DNA of 64,000 nt from CALBPI01 sp038521865. GTDB lineage: Bacteria > Pseudomonadota > Gammaproteobacteria > Steroidobacterales > Woeseiaceae. The translations under genes and the position numbers were made by a program. Positions within the stretch are counted from its first letter, which is position 1. Each line of letters opens with the position of its first letter. The notes beneath the pieces are model-generated. The model ran no database searches and had not been told where the DNA came from. It saw nothing but the letters and a program-made list of their open reading frames with translations. This document shows, one piece after another, positions 37,462 to 45,766 of the stretch. The stretch covers positions 1,054,001 to 1,118,000 of the forward strand of contig JBCBKO010000001.1 of assembly GCA_038521865.1 (NCBI GenBank). The letters run 5' to 3'.

Positions 37462-38180
37462 GCTTGGTCACCCAATGCGCGGCGCACGCGTTTCAGATCG
37501 ATCCACGCGCGGCCTTTCTGAGCCGGCGTGCGCAACAGATAGGCAGGGTGGTAGGTCACGATGACCGGAATACCGAACGCCTCAAGATCGTCGCGTCCGC
37601 GCATTTTGCCGAGCGGTTCGGTTGAACCCAGCAAGTGCTGTGCTGCGACTCGACCAACCGCCAGCAACAGATGTGGTTTTACGTGTGAGATTTGGGCGCG
37701 TAAATAGCCTGAGCATGCTTCAACCTCATCCGCCCGTGGGTCACGATTCTGCGGTGGTCTGCACTTGACCACGTTGGCGATAAACACCTGTTCACGGGCA
37801 ATGTTGATCGCCTTCAACATCGCATCGAGCATCTTGCCGGCACGACCTACGAACGGCTCACCGGTGCGATCTTCTTCCGCCCCCGGGCCTTCACCGATGA
37901 CCATCAATCGCGCGTTGTCATCCCCAACCCCGAAGACAGACTGGGTACGTGTTTCATGCAGGCGGCACTCCGTACAGCGCTTCACCGCGTGGCGTAACTC
38001 TGGCCAATTGCCGGGAAGCTCGCGGGCACTCGTTTCAGGAGCGATGTGCTCTGATACCGAAGCGACAGCCTTGGGTGTCGCTGGCGCTGCAACGCTCCCA
38101 CTGCCACGCCCACGCCAGCTCCGGATGCCCATCGCCTCCAGGGTCTCGACGCGCTGCGCTGGAGTGAGACGTTCAGCCAT
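37458..38180 (-). CDS. Family 4 uracil-DNA glycosylase with 4Fe-4S cluster
   Basis: A 240-residue DNA repair enzyme that removes uracil. Motif GEGPGAEED and the later TYHPAYLLR define the catalytic region. Four cysteines sit in the family pattern (about residues 69, 72, 140 and 156: CTEC, KCRPPQNR, EACSG) and should bind a 4Fe-4S cluster. A 60-residue Ala/Ser-rich N-terminal linker precedes the domain. The ATG at 38180 overlaps the pssA stop by 8 bp. Pairing of this enzyme with rimI is common in Gammaproteobacteria. Confidence 0.92.
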   Translation of the reverse strand: MAERLTPAQRVETLEAMGIRSWRGRGSGSVAAPATPKAVASVSEHIAPETSARELPGNWPELRHAVKRCTECRLHETRTQSVFGVGDDNARLMVIGEGPGAEEDRTGEPFVGRAGKMLDAMLKAINIAREQVFIANVVKCRPPQNRDPRADEVEACSGYLRAQISHVKPHLLLAVGRVAAQHLLGSTEPLGKMRGRDDLEAFGIPVIVTYHPAYLLRTPAQKGRAWIDLKRVRRALGDQA

Positions 38181-38982
38181 GCAAATCCCTGATGTTGTCG
38201 TCCGAGTCATCCTCATCTGCGTCGTCATCGAACATCACCCGATGGACGGGTTCACGATTGACGATCATCAATACCGGCCCTGACAGCGCATAACTAAATG
38301 CGAGCAAGAACAGTACGACAGGAGGATTGATGGAAATCAGCGCAATGATCAGCGGCACTAGCAGCAGCACAGCAAACGGCACCACCCGCTTTTGCGACAT
38401 CTGCTTGAAACTGTAATAGCGCAGGTTGCTGACCATAAGCACACCCGCCATCGCCGTCACCGCAAAAGCGATGATCAATCCGACAAAACCGCCAATGCCA
38501 TACTCTGCGCTGAGCCATACGAAGGCGGCAACCATCGCCGCTGCTGACGGACTCGGCAGACCTTGAAACCACGCCTTTCCAAGCTTGGAAGGCATCGTGT
38601 TGAACCGCGCCAGGCGCAGCGCGGCGGAGACCGCGAACAGGAACGCGACTAGCCAGCCAACCCGACCCCACGTGACAGAATATTCCGCCAGTCGTGCAAC
38701 ACCCCATTGATAGACCACAACTGCCGGAGCGAGCCCGAAGCTGATCATGTCCGAGAGGCTGTCGTATTCTTTGCCGAAGTCGGTTTGTGTACTGGTCATC
38801 CGAGCGACACGCCCGTCCGCCCCGTCCATGAACATGGCAACGAAAATCGCAATGCCTGCCGCATCGAAATTGCCATCGATTGCCGCGACGATCGCGTAGA
38901 AGCCCGCGAACAATGCGAGCGTCGTCAGAAGATTCGGCAACAAGTACACGCCTCGCCGGCGAACCTGTCGTGGTGCACTCAT
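38173..38982 (-). CDS. pssA: CDP-diacylglycerol-serine O-phosphatidyltransferase
   Basis: A 269-residue integral membrane enzyme that makes phosphatidylserine. The CDP-alcohol phosphotransferase motif is complete: DGADGRVARM, then FGKEYDSLSD. About seven helices follow, and the C-terminus is strongly acidic (FDDDADEDDSDDN). This is the multi-pass PssA type, not the E. coli PssA. The ATG at 38982 is chosen over a GTG three codons upstream. The downstream enzyme of this pathway would be Psd; the neighbouring Psd-like gene is altered at key residues. Confidence 0.92.
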   Translation of the reverse strand: MSAPRQVRRRGVYLLPNLLTTLALFAGFYAIVAAIDGNFDAAGIAIFVAMFMDGADGRVARMTSTQTDFGKEYDSLSDMISFGLAPAVVVYQWGVARLAEYSVTWGRVGWLVAFLFAVSAALRLARFNTMPSKLGKAWFQGLPSPSAAAMVAAFVWLSAEYGIGGFVGLIIAFAVTAMAGVLMVSNLRYYSFKQMSQKRVVPFAVLLLVPLIIALISINPPVVLFLLAFSYALSGPVLMIVNREPVHRVMFDDDADEDDSDDNIRDLHG

Positions 38983-39045
38983 AACTGCCACCGGTGACTG
39001 CGGAACACCAGTGTGCCACGCCCGATAGCACTACGGATACAGGGA

Positions 39046-39699
39046 TCAGGACGATTCTGGCGTTTTCTCTACCTCGTCTAGCTCTCGTCGCAACTTGGCG
39101 AGCACTGTCTGACCTGCGGTTACCCGTTGTCCAGCCTCAACTCGCGGCAAGACTCGCTCTGGGAGATACACTTCGCACACGGATACCAGGCGTAGATAAG
39201 CACATCGCTGGCCGTGACCCACGCGTTCGCCATACCGAAACATTGCGCGCGGACCGCCGAATCGTTGCTTGCCTGAGAACGACACCACTACGTCATCGCC
39301 CTCATCTGTGCGCAGCCACATGCCACCCCGACCTGTCGCCAAGGCACCCTCAGCAATATTGTCACGAGGGTCTAACAAGCGCCCCTCTACCGGGGCACGC
39401 AGTGTGTAAGCACCGAGCGGGTTGTTTTCGATGCGGATACGCAGCGACTGGCGGTCCAACAATCCCGAGCGACACAGCTCGACATCGAGCACCGTGCCAT
39501 CGACCGGCGACAGCACCGAAAGGGGCGCCAACGGAAGCTCACGGCGAGGGTCCTGGAACAAGAGGATTGCGAACACGAACAAAATCACCCAAGGCAGCGA
39601 CCACAACGGACCCGCCCACACCGATGTGGCGATTCCAGCGCCTGCAATCGCTAGTAAGACCCACATGCCCTCAGGGGCAATCACCGAGTAGCTCCGCAT
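39046..39699 (-). CDS. Psd-like protein with altered processing and catalytic residues
   Basis: A 217-residue protein of the short phosphatidylserine decarboxylase type: two hydrophobic segments (about residues 11-29 and 33-48), FQDPRRELP, LSPVDGTVLD (Asp67), RAPVEGRLL and a C-terminal SVCEVYLPERV. In active short enzymes the self-cleavage site reads FGS before an R-x-D-x-Y-L-P run; here it is LVS (Val172-Ser173). The VHVxRAP His is also replaced (GAYTLRAP, residues 96-103). The Ser that would become the pyruvoyl group is kept. It lies 63 bp upstream of pssA on the same strand. It may be inactive, or a subfamily with changed chemistry. Confidence 0.7.
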   Translation of the reverse strand: MRSYSVIAPEGMWVLLAIAGAGIATSVWAGPLWSLPWVILFVFAILLFQDPRRELPLAPLSVLSPVDGTVLDVELCRSGLLDRQSLRIRIENNPLGAYTLRAPVEGRLLDPRDNIAEGALATGRGGMWLRTDEGDDVVVSFSGKQRFGGPRAMFRYGERVGHGQRCAYLRLVSVCEVYLPERVLPRVEAGQRVTAGQTVLAKLRRELDEVEKTPESS

Positions 39700-39767
39700 C
39701 GTTATAGTCTACCGCCAAGATCGTTCGTCGCTACAATAGCGGCCGGAATCGATAAAACGAGAATCAC

Positions 39768-41462
39768 ATGCGAGTCAGCCAGATTCATCTGCGCACCTTG
39801 AAAGAAGATCCCGCAGAAGCGGAGATTGTCAGCCACAAATTGATGTTGCGTACCGGAATGATCCGGCGACTGACGTCAGGCATCTTCACATGGATGCCGA
39901 TCGGGTTGCGCGTGCTACGCAAGGTGGAGGCGATCGTACGTGAAGAGATGAACGCAATCGGCACCCAGGAATTGCTCATGCCCACCATCCAGCCAGCAGA
40001 GCTGTGGCAAGAGAGTGGACGATGGGACCAGTACGGGCCGCTGCTGCTGCGTGCACATGATCGCCATGAGCGTGACTATTGTGTCGGTCCAACCCATGAA
40101 GAGGTGATTACCGATATTGCGCGCCGCGAGCTTCGCTCATACAAGGACCTGCCGATCTCGTTCTACCAGATTCAGACCAAGTTCCGCGACGAAATCCGGC
40201 CGCGTTTTGGTGTCATGCGTTCGCGTGAATTCATTATGAAAGACGCCTACTCGTTCGACATCGACGAGAACACAATGGCGGCGAGCTACGATGCGATGTC
40301 GGCTGCCTACCATCGAGCGTTTGAACGCATGGGGCTCGGCTTTCGTGCGGTCGATGCTGATAGCGGCGAGATCGGCGGCGCACGCTCGGAGGAGTTCCAT
40401 GTGCTCGCCGATTCGGGTGAGGACGCCATCGCCTATTGCGACACCGACCATTACGCCGCGAATGTTGAACTGACGCCGGCACCAGCGCCGGGAGAGCGCG
40501 ACAGCGCGACGGAAACGGTTCGGACAGTACCAACGCCGGGCGCCAAGACGATCGAAGACGCAGCAACTGCGTTGAATCTGCCGGTGGACCGGGTAGTCAA
40601 GACGCTCATTCTCGCGGGCACCGATGGACCGGTTGCGGTCGTGCTCCGTGGCGACCACACCCTCAACGCTGTTAAGGCGCAAAAGCACCCGCTCATCGCT
40701 TCACCGCTGACCATGCTGGAGCCGGGTGAGGTCGTAAGAGCGACCGGAGCACCACCGGGTTCCGTCGGGCCCGTCGGGCTCCGTATTCCCGTCATTGTCG
40801 ATAACGCTGCATGGTCTTTGTCCGACTTCGCGTGTGGCGCGAACGTCAAATATGAGCACCTGACCGGCGTCAACTGGGGTCGCGATGCAGAGTCCGGCGA
40901 GCCCTTCGATCTACGCAATGTTGGTGCTGGTGACCCATCACCCAATGGTGGTGGCACGCTGTCGATCGCGAGAGGGATCGAGGTCGGCCATATATTCCAG
41001 CTGGGCAAGAAGTACTCTGAGGCTCTCGAGGTCAGCGTGCAGGACGAGGCGGGCCAGTCCGTCACTCCGTTCATGGGATGCTACGGTATCGGCATTACGC
41101 GCATCGTCGGTGCAGCGATCGAACAGAACCACGATGAGAACGGCATTATCTGGCCAGAGCCACTCGCGCCCTGGCTCGTGGTGATCGTCCCGATCAATGC
41201 ACATCGCTCCGACGCGGTTCGTGAAGCGTCCGAGTCTCTGTATCAGGAGCTTCAAGCCGCGGGCGTCGATGTCCTAATCGATGACAGAGATGCGCGTCCC
41301 GGCGCGAAATTTGCTGATGCGGAGCTTCTTGGCATTCCGCACCGGGTTGTCGTCGGTGATCGCGGTCTGGCTGACGGCGAATACGAATATCAGTACCGTC
41401 GGGAAGGCGGTCGAGAGATGTTGAAGCGTGACGCGCTTCTTAGCCGAATCGGTATTAGCTGA
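39768..41462 (+). CDS. proS: Prolyl-tRNA synthetase
   Basis: A 564-residue class II synthetase of the bacterial type. Motif 1 region (TSGIFTWMPIGLRVLRKVE), motif 2 (KFRDEIRPRFGVMRSREFIMKD) and motif 3 (CYGIGITRIVGAAIEQNHD) are intact, and an INS editing domain (about residues 225-395, TKTLILAGTD-like KTLILAGTDGPVAVVLRGDH) lies between motifs 2 and 3. A C-terminal anticodon-binding domain follows. TACAAT lies 33 bp before the ATG and may be its -10. Confidence 0.97.
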   Translation: MRVSQIHLRTLKEDPAEAEIVSHKLMLRTGMIRRLTSGIFTWMPIGLRVLRKVEAIVREEMNAIGTQELLMPTIQPAELWQESGRWDQYGPLLLRAHDRHERDYCVGPTHEEVITDIARRELRSYKDLPISFYQIQTKFRDEIRPRFGVMRSREFIMKDAYSFDIDENTMAASYDAMSAAYHRAFERMGLGFRAVDADSGEIGGARSEEFHVLADSGEDAIAYCDTDHYAANVELTPAPAPGERDSATETVRTVPTPGAKTIEDAATALNLPVDRVVKTLILAGTDGPVAVVLRGDHTLNAVKAQKHPLIASPLTMLEPGEVVRATGAPPGSVGPVGLRIPVIVDNAAWSLSDFACGANVKYEHLTGVNWGRDAESGEPFDLRNVGAGDPSPNGGGTLSIARGIEVGHIFQLGKKYSEALEVSVQDEAGQSVTPFMGCYGIGITRIVGAAIEQNHDENGIIWPEPLAPWLVVIVPINAHRSDAVREASESLYQELQAAGVDVLIDDRDARPGAKFADAELLGIPHRVVVGDRGLADGEYEYQYRREGGREMLKRDALLSRIGIS

Positions 41463-41468
41463 CATAAT
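41463..41468 (+). promoter_or_regulatory. Candidate extended -10 for the lytic transglycosylase gene
   Basis: TGACATAAT directly after the proS stop, with CATAAT ending 6 bp before the ATG at 41475. The TG one base upstream of the hexamer makes an extended -10. No Shine-Dalgarno in the gap. Confidence 0.4.
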
Positions 41469-41474
41469 GGCCGG

Positions 41475-42047
41475 ATGTTGCATCGACTGGCGATCATCAT
41501 CCTTTTCGGCCTCGCCGTTTGCTTGCCCGCAAATGCAGCAAAGCCGACAGAAGCGGATCCCGAACTTCGAGAGGCGCTTCGCCTAGCTGCGCTAGAACCT
41601 GAGACGTTCGACGATCGCTTCGAAGCGGAGGTTTGGCTGAAAGACATGTCAGCGCGGCTGGGTCGTCGCGTTGAAGATCCCGAAGAGCGGATTCAGATTC
41701 TCAAAGGCGTACACCGCGAGGCGACGCGCGTCGACCTACCGCCGGAACTCATCCTTGCCGTGATTGAAATCGAGAGTAATTTCGACCGATTTGCAATCTC
41801 GCGTGCCGGGGCACGGGGCCTGATGCAAATCATGCCCTTCTGGCTCGATGAAATCGGACAGCCCGACGATAGTCTGTTCGATATCGACACCAATCTCAGG
41901 ATGGGTTGCACAATCCTCCGCCACTATTACGACCGCGAGAAAGGTGATCTTCACCGCTCGCTTGGCCGCTATAACGGAAGTCTTGGTAGCACGCGCTATT
42001 CAAACAAGGTTCTCGACCGGCTGCGCGGCCGTTGGCGTCGCGACTAA
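41475..42047 (+). CDS. Exported lytic transglycosylase (SLT domain)
   Basis: A 190-residue periplasmic peptidoglycan enzyme. It has a signal peptide (AIIILFGLAVCLPANAA), a helical spacer, then the SLT domain with the catalytic Glu in IEIESNFDRFAIS and GARGLMQIMPFW, and RYNGSLGSTRYSNKVL at the end. No lipobox Cys, so it is soluble in the periplasm rather than an Mlt lipoprotein. It overlaps the convergent lipoprotein gene by 4 bp. Confidence 0.93.
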   Translation: MLHRLAIIILFGLAVCLPANAAKPTEADPELREALRLAALEPETFDDRFEAEVWLKDMSARLGRRVEDPEERIQILKGVHREATRVDLPPELILAVIEIESNFDRFAISRAGARGLMQIMPFWLDEIGQPDDSLFDIDTNLRMGCTILRHYYDREKGDLHRSLGRYNGSLGSTRYSNKVLDRLRGRWRRD

Positions 42048-42352
42048 TCTCTCGACGCGTCCGGGCCGGCAGCCTCGGCTTCGTCCCGCGCGCGAATCGC
42101 ATACTCTTTCGCAAGTAGTGCATCTCGGCGGGCCGCTGCGTACGCGCGGATCTTGAGATTGCGCTCTGCACTGGTCAGCAGTAAGCCAGCTTCCGTCAGA
42201 GTCTCTGCGGCAAGGCTCTGCGCGTCCACTGTCTCGGCGGCACTGATCGCCTGGCGTGCGTCGCTCATCTCCTGAATCGGAGGCGTCGCCGCGCAGGCCG
42301 CCAAGCCAAACCCCACGGTCAGTGCACAAATTGTTGTTTTCACGGAAAACAT
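42044..42352 (-). CDS. DUF4398 lipoprotein
   Basis: A 102-residue lipoprotein. The signal sequence ends in the lipobox LAAC (Cys20), followed by a short helical DUF4398 domain rich in Ala, Arg and Glu (ARQAISAAETVDAQ, AERNLKIRAYAAARRDALLAKEYAIRARDEAE). Family members often occur next to OmpA-like proteins; none is seen here. Residues after the Cys are Ala-Ala, so outer-membrane sorting by Lol is expected. The ATG has no Shine-Dalgarno; GATAAT lies 9 bp upstream. Confidence 0.88.
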   Translation of the reverse strand: MFSVKTTICALTVGFGLAACAATPPIQEMSDARQAISAAETVDAQSLAAETLTEAGLLLTSAERNLKIRAYAAARRDALLAKEYAIRARDEAEAAGPDASRD

Positions 42353-42361
42353 TACCCGAAA

Positions 42362-42367
42362 ATTATC
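42362..42367 (-). promoter_or_regulatory. Candidate extended -10 for the DUF4398 lipoprotein gene
   Basis: TGAGATAAT on the minus strand (GATAAT with an upstream TG), ending 9 bp before the ATG at 42352. No Shine-Dalgarno in the gap. Confidence 0.4.
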
Positions 42368-42426
42368 TCACTGCCGCGCGGAGCGTCAAGCCGCTGTCCA
42401 CCGCTGCTTCGAAAGGTCCGGCGTGG

Positions 42427-42432
42427 CATAAT
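42427..42432 (+). promoter_or_regulatory. Candidate extended -10 for wrbA
   Basis: TGGCATAAT, with CATAAT ending 9 bp before the wrbA ATG at 42442. The same nine bases occur before metG and at about 50350. No -35 and no Shine-Dalgarno are visible. Confidence 0.45.
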
Positions 42433-42441
42433 TTAAAAATC

Positions 42442-43035
42442 ATGCATGGCATCCTAATCCTCTATTATTCCGTCAACGGTTCCACCGAGGCGTTGGCACG
42501 AGCCATCGCGCGCGGCGTTGACACTGTCTCTAACGCTGAACCTTGGTTGCGCACAGTACCGCCAGTCACCGCCAAGACCGAGGCAGAGCTGCCGCCTGTA
42601 CCCGAGTCTGGCCCCCCGTATGTGACGCACGAGGAGCTTGCGTCTTGCGGTGGGATGCTGCTCGGCAGCCCCACCCGCTTTGGCAACATGGCGTCGGCTT
42701 TGAAGTATTTTCTCGACGGCACCAGCGGCGCATGGCTGTCCGGCGCATTGGCCGGAAAACCAGCCGGGGTCTTCACGTCGTCGACTTCCATGCACGGCGG
42801 CCAGGAAAGCACTTTGCTGACCATGGCGGTGCCGCTACTGCACCACGGCATGTTGATCTGCGGTCTGCCCTACACCGAACCCGCGCTTGCGGCGACGCAG
42901 TCGGGAGGGACGCCGTATGGCGCCTCGCATGTCGCAGGCACACACAATGCCGGCGTGCTCACCGACGAGGAAGCATCGCTGGCCGAAGCACTGGGCGCAC
43001 GCGTTGCGCATGCTGCAGTCCGTCTCGCGCGATGA
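42442..43035 (+). CDS. wrbA: NAD(P)H:quinone oxidoreductase WrbA
   Basis: A 197-residue flavodoxin-like enzyme that reduces quinones by two electrons using FMN. The FMN phosphate loop YYSVNGSTEALARAI, the GSPTRFGNMASALKYFLDGT segment and TSTSMHGGQEST loop are typical WrbA features. The ATG at 42442 is chosen because the protein begins directly with the first flavodoxin strand; the frame is open upstream. Its stop overlaps the DUF2069 start (ATGA). Confidence 0.94.
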   Translation: MHGILILYYSVNGSTEALARAIARGVDTVSNAEPWLRTVPPVTAKTEAELPPVPESGPPYVTHEELASCGGMLLGSPTRFGNMASALKYFLDGTSGAWLSGALAGKPAGVFTSSTSMHGGQESTLLTMAVPLLHHGMLICGLPYTEPALAATQSGGTPYGASHVAGTHNAGVLTDEEASLAEALGARVAHAAVRLAR

Positions 43036-43424
43036 AAACGATCTCTGGACGTCGACGCACAGGCCTCACGGCGTGGCTTACGCTTGCGGCCGTCACGATC
43101 TATTGGCTATGGGACGCTAGCGACTCGGTGCACTGGAGTTCCTGGCTGATCCTGCTCCTCCCGTTCGCACTGGTAATGCCCGGACTCTTGAAACCCTCTC
43201 GTAATGTGTGGCTGATAACGCTTTTGGCGACCATCGGGTACGCCACTGTCGGACTCATGGATGCGATTGCCAACCCTTCGAGTCTCGCGCCAGCTGCCGC
43301 ACTGGCGATTGCCGCACTGGGTGCCTTTTTCTTGGTGATTCCAGCGATAAGGACCATACCGTCCGAACCGATACCTGACGAATCGGACCAGGTCGAAGTG
43401 GAGACGGACGCGCCGTCGGACTGA
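43032..43424 (+). CDS. DUF2069 membrane protein
   Basis: A 130-residue inner-membrane protein with four hydrophobic segments (about residues 12-28, 34-50, 57-74 and 82-100) and an acidic tail. DUF2069 proteins sit between wrbA and hda in many Gammaproteobacteria, as here. Function unknown. Overlaps the wrbA stop by 4 bp and abuts the convergent hda stop. Confidence 0.85.
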   Translation: MKTISGRRRTGLTAWLTLAAVTIYWLWDASDSVHWSSWLILLLPFALVMPGLLKPSRNVWLITLLATIGYATVGLMDAIANPSSLAPAAALAIAALGAFFLVIPAIRTIPSEPIPDESDQVEVETDAPSD

Positions 43425-44135
43425 CTAGGATTGCGTCTCCCGACGCATAACGTCGCTGACAAACGGAACAGTCAGCTTACGTTGCTCAGATAGTGACGCT
43501 TCGTCGAGCCTCGCAAGCCAGGCGTAGAGCGATGTTGGGTCTCGGGGTAATCGAGACATGAGGTAACGCAGCGTCTCCTCGGGCAGTTCCAGCCCCCGAA
43601 TGCGCGCCCTTAATCTGAGCGCTTCACCTTGTGCTTGGTCATCAAGGAACTCGAGGCGCAGCCCGACCAAGGCCTGAAATCGGCTACGCAAATCCGGCAA
43701 AGCGATGTCAGTTTGGCGAACCGCATCGGAGGCGGCGATCACCAGCCGTCCGGAACCGATCAACAGTCGCTCATAAAGCACCATAAGCGCGCGCTCCCAG
43801 GTCGCATTCCCAAGCACCTGTTCGATGTTGTCGAGGCACACGACCATATCGGGCGGTAGCTCATCGAGAACAGATGCGGGAAAGGCGCACTCAAGTGGCA
43901 GATACATCGCACTACCCGGATCGCGCTCAGCAACCAGCGCCTGTAGAAGATGCGAACGACCGCTCCCCGCGCGACCGCTGAGCCAGACGCCTGGCGCCGG
44001 AGGCGCTTTGACAGTTGCCACCACCGAAGCGTTGCTGCCCGCAAAAAATGTGTCGAAACGCGCCTCCACATCGAGTTGCACTGGCAGCGGCAGTTGTCTG
44101 CCGCGCTCAATCGTCAACCGAATCTCCGGTCTCAT
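43425..44135 (-). CDS. hda: DnaA regulatory inactivator Hda
   Basis: A 236-residue AAA+ protein related to DnaA domain III without the DNA-binding domain. With the DNA-loaded clamp it stimulates ATP hydrolysis by DnaA and so limits re-initiation. The P-loop is LSGRAGSGRSHLLQAL, with Arg in place of the usual Lys, a known Hda trait. The clamp-binding site is expected in the N-terminal RQLPLPVQL (QLPLPV-type). It overlaps the PerM-like gene by 29 bp. Confidence 0.93.
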   Translation of the reverse strand: MRPEIRLTIERGRQLPLPVQLDVEARFDTFFAGSNASVVATVKAPPAPGVWLSGRAGSGRSHLLQALVAERDPGSAMYLPLECAFPASVLDELPPDMVVCLDNIEQVLGNATWERALMVLYERLLIGSGRLVIAASDAVRQTDIALPDLRSRFQALVGLRLEFLDDQAQGEALRLRARIRGLELPEETLRYLMSRLPRDPTSLYAWLARLDEASLSEQRKLTVPFVSDVMRRETQS

Positions 44136-45201
44136 ACTCGTCGAGAAAATCCTGTGCTTCTGGATGCGCGCTCAGGTAATTGCGGTAGGCATAGCGAACA
44201 AACACCGCAATTACTGCGGCAGCCGGTAGTGCGAGCAAAATGCCGAAGAACCCGAACAGCTGACCGAAAGCCATCACGGCGAAGATGACCAGCACCGGAT
44301 GCAACCCGATCCGGTCACCAACGAGCTTGGGTGTCAGTATGCTGCCTTCGACCATCTGTGAGACCCAGAACACAACCACCACCAAAGCGAGCGTGACCAT
44401 TCCTCCATCCGAATTCACGGCAGTGAGTCCAGCCAGAGCAATGCCAAAAATAAATCCGAGGTACGGCACAAAACTCACAAGGCCCGCGACAACACCGATC
44501 GCCAGTGCAAACTTCAATCCGATCAGCGATAGCCCCACGGTGTACATGATCGCAAGGCCAATCATGACCAGCAGTTGACCGCGCAGAAACGCGGCTAACG
44601 TCTCGTCCGTTTCACGTGCGAGCGTGAACGCGGCCTCGCGCTGCCCCGCCGGTATCAGTGCGCCAAGGCGCGCAAGAATGGTGTCCCAGTCACGCAACAG
44701 GTAGAAGGTCAGAATCGGCACGAGGAACACGTTGACCACAGCAGTCAGTAGTGCACCGCCAGAACGCGAGATTTGCGTGAGGATCGTCGAGCCCCACTGT
44801 CCCGCCGAGCTTCCCAGACTCTCGAGCATACTGCTCAGGCGAAACTCCGGTTCCGACGCATCGCCCTCACCCGCCAGCAATCCGGCAACATGCGGCCACA
44901 CCCGCTCCTCTAGCAACTGAAGGTAACGCGGCAACACGTCCAGCAGTGCCGCGATCTGTGATTGCACTAACGGCACGAGCAACAAAACCAGACCAGCGAG
45001 GGTCAGGATCGTCATCACGAATACGATGAGCACCGCGATGGGTCTTGGAATTCGCATCCGCTGCAATCGATCGGCGAGCGGGTCGCCAAGATACGCCAAC
45101 AGCGCGGCGGCGATAAACGGTGTCAGGACCGGCGATAGCAGGTACAACAGAATCCCGCTTCCAGCAATCGCACCTAACCACAACCAACGTGACTCGATCA
45201 T
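44107..45201 (-). CDS. PerM-like permease, AI-2E transporter superfamily
   Basis: A 364-residue membrane protein with about seven helices. The first pair (about residues 5-32), a long central amphipathic region and the C-terminal VSQMVEGSILTPKLVGDRIGLHPV followed by FGILLALPAAAV are signatures of the UPF0118/AI-2E exporter family. Substrate unknown. Its ATG shares a base with the stop of the upstream CDP-alcohol phosphatidyltransferase gene. Position before hda is widely conserved. Confidence 0.9.
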   Translation of the reverse strand: MIESRWLWLGAIAGSGILLYLLSPVLTPFIAAALLAYLGDPLADRLQRMRIPRPIAVLIVFVMTILTLAGLVLLLVPLVQSQIAALLDVLPRYLQLLEERVWPHVAGLLAGEGDASEPEFRLSSMLESLGSSAGQWGSTILTQISRSGGALLTAVVNVFLVPILTFYLLRDWDTILARLGALIPAGQREAAFTLARETDETLAAFLRGQLLVMIGLAIMYTVGLSLIGLKFALAIGVVAGLVSFVPYLGFIFGIALAGLTAVNSDGGMVTLALVVVVFWVSQMVEGSILTPKLVGDRIGLHPVLVIFAVMAFGQLFGFFGILLALPAAAVIAVFVRYAYRNYLSAHPEAQDFLDEYETGDSVDD

Positions 45202-45761
45202 CAGGCGGTCTCCCCCAGGCTGGCTCGTTGTAGCGCACTGCGAACATAGTCGTAGGTGCTAAAACCAAGACTCGCGAGCAACGCAATCTGAAGCCCCTGT
45301 TGGAGGAGGGCTACGGGTACCCACGTCGGGAACAGTCCTGCGGCCGCAATCAAGACGAGCAAAACGTACAACAGGAGCAGCATCGTGTTGAGTTTCGAGA
45401 CCAGTGTCGGCCGCCCCTCCAGATCGCCCACCACGAAGTGATACGTAATCGCGCCCCCCATGACGATAAGGTCGCGCAGGATCACGATTGCCGCAAACCA
45501 CAAGGGAACTAACCCCACGGAGGCGAGAGCGGCAAACGTTGCAAGCAACAAGAGCTTGTCTGCGATCGGATCGAGTATCGCGCCGAGCTCGGTGTGCCAA
45601 TCAAACCGGCGTGCCAGAAGCCCGTCCAAACCATCTGAAAAGCCGGCCGCAAAAAACAGTGCGAGCGCCAGTCCGAAACGAGCGTCGATCAGCGCGCCAA
45701 AGACCATAGGCACCAACATGATTCGTGCCAGCGAAATCAGGTTTGGAATCCAGCGCAGCAT
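45201..45761 (-). CDS. CDP-alcohol phosphatidyltransferase (PgsA-like)
   Basis: A 186-residue membrane enzyme with the full motif DGLDGLLARRF and LGAILDPIADK. It begins WIPNLISLARIMLVP, as PgsA and cardiolipin-synthase-like members do. It could make phosphatidylglycerol phosphate, but several gammaproteobacteria have a separate pgsA elsewhere, so the exact alcohol is uncertain. Lies 5 bp after DUF2066 and overlaps the next gene by one base, so the DUF2066-CDP-OH-PerM-hda genes form one operon. Confidence 0.88.
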   Translation of the reverse strand: MLRWIPNLISLARIMLVPMVFGALIDARFGLALALFFAAGFSDGLDGLLARRFDWHTELGAILDPIADKLLLLATFAALASVGLVPLWFAAIVILRDLIVMGGAITYHFVVGDLEGRPTLVSKLNTMLLLLYVLLVLIAAAGLFPTWVPVALLQQGLQIALLASLGFSTYDYVRSALQRASLGETA

Positions 45762-45766
45762 CGGCC

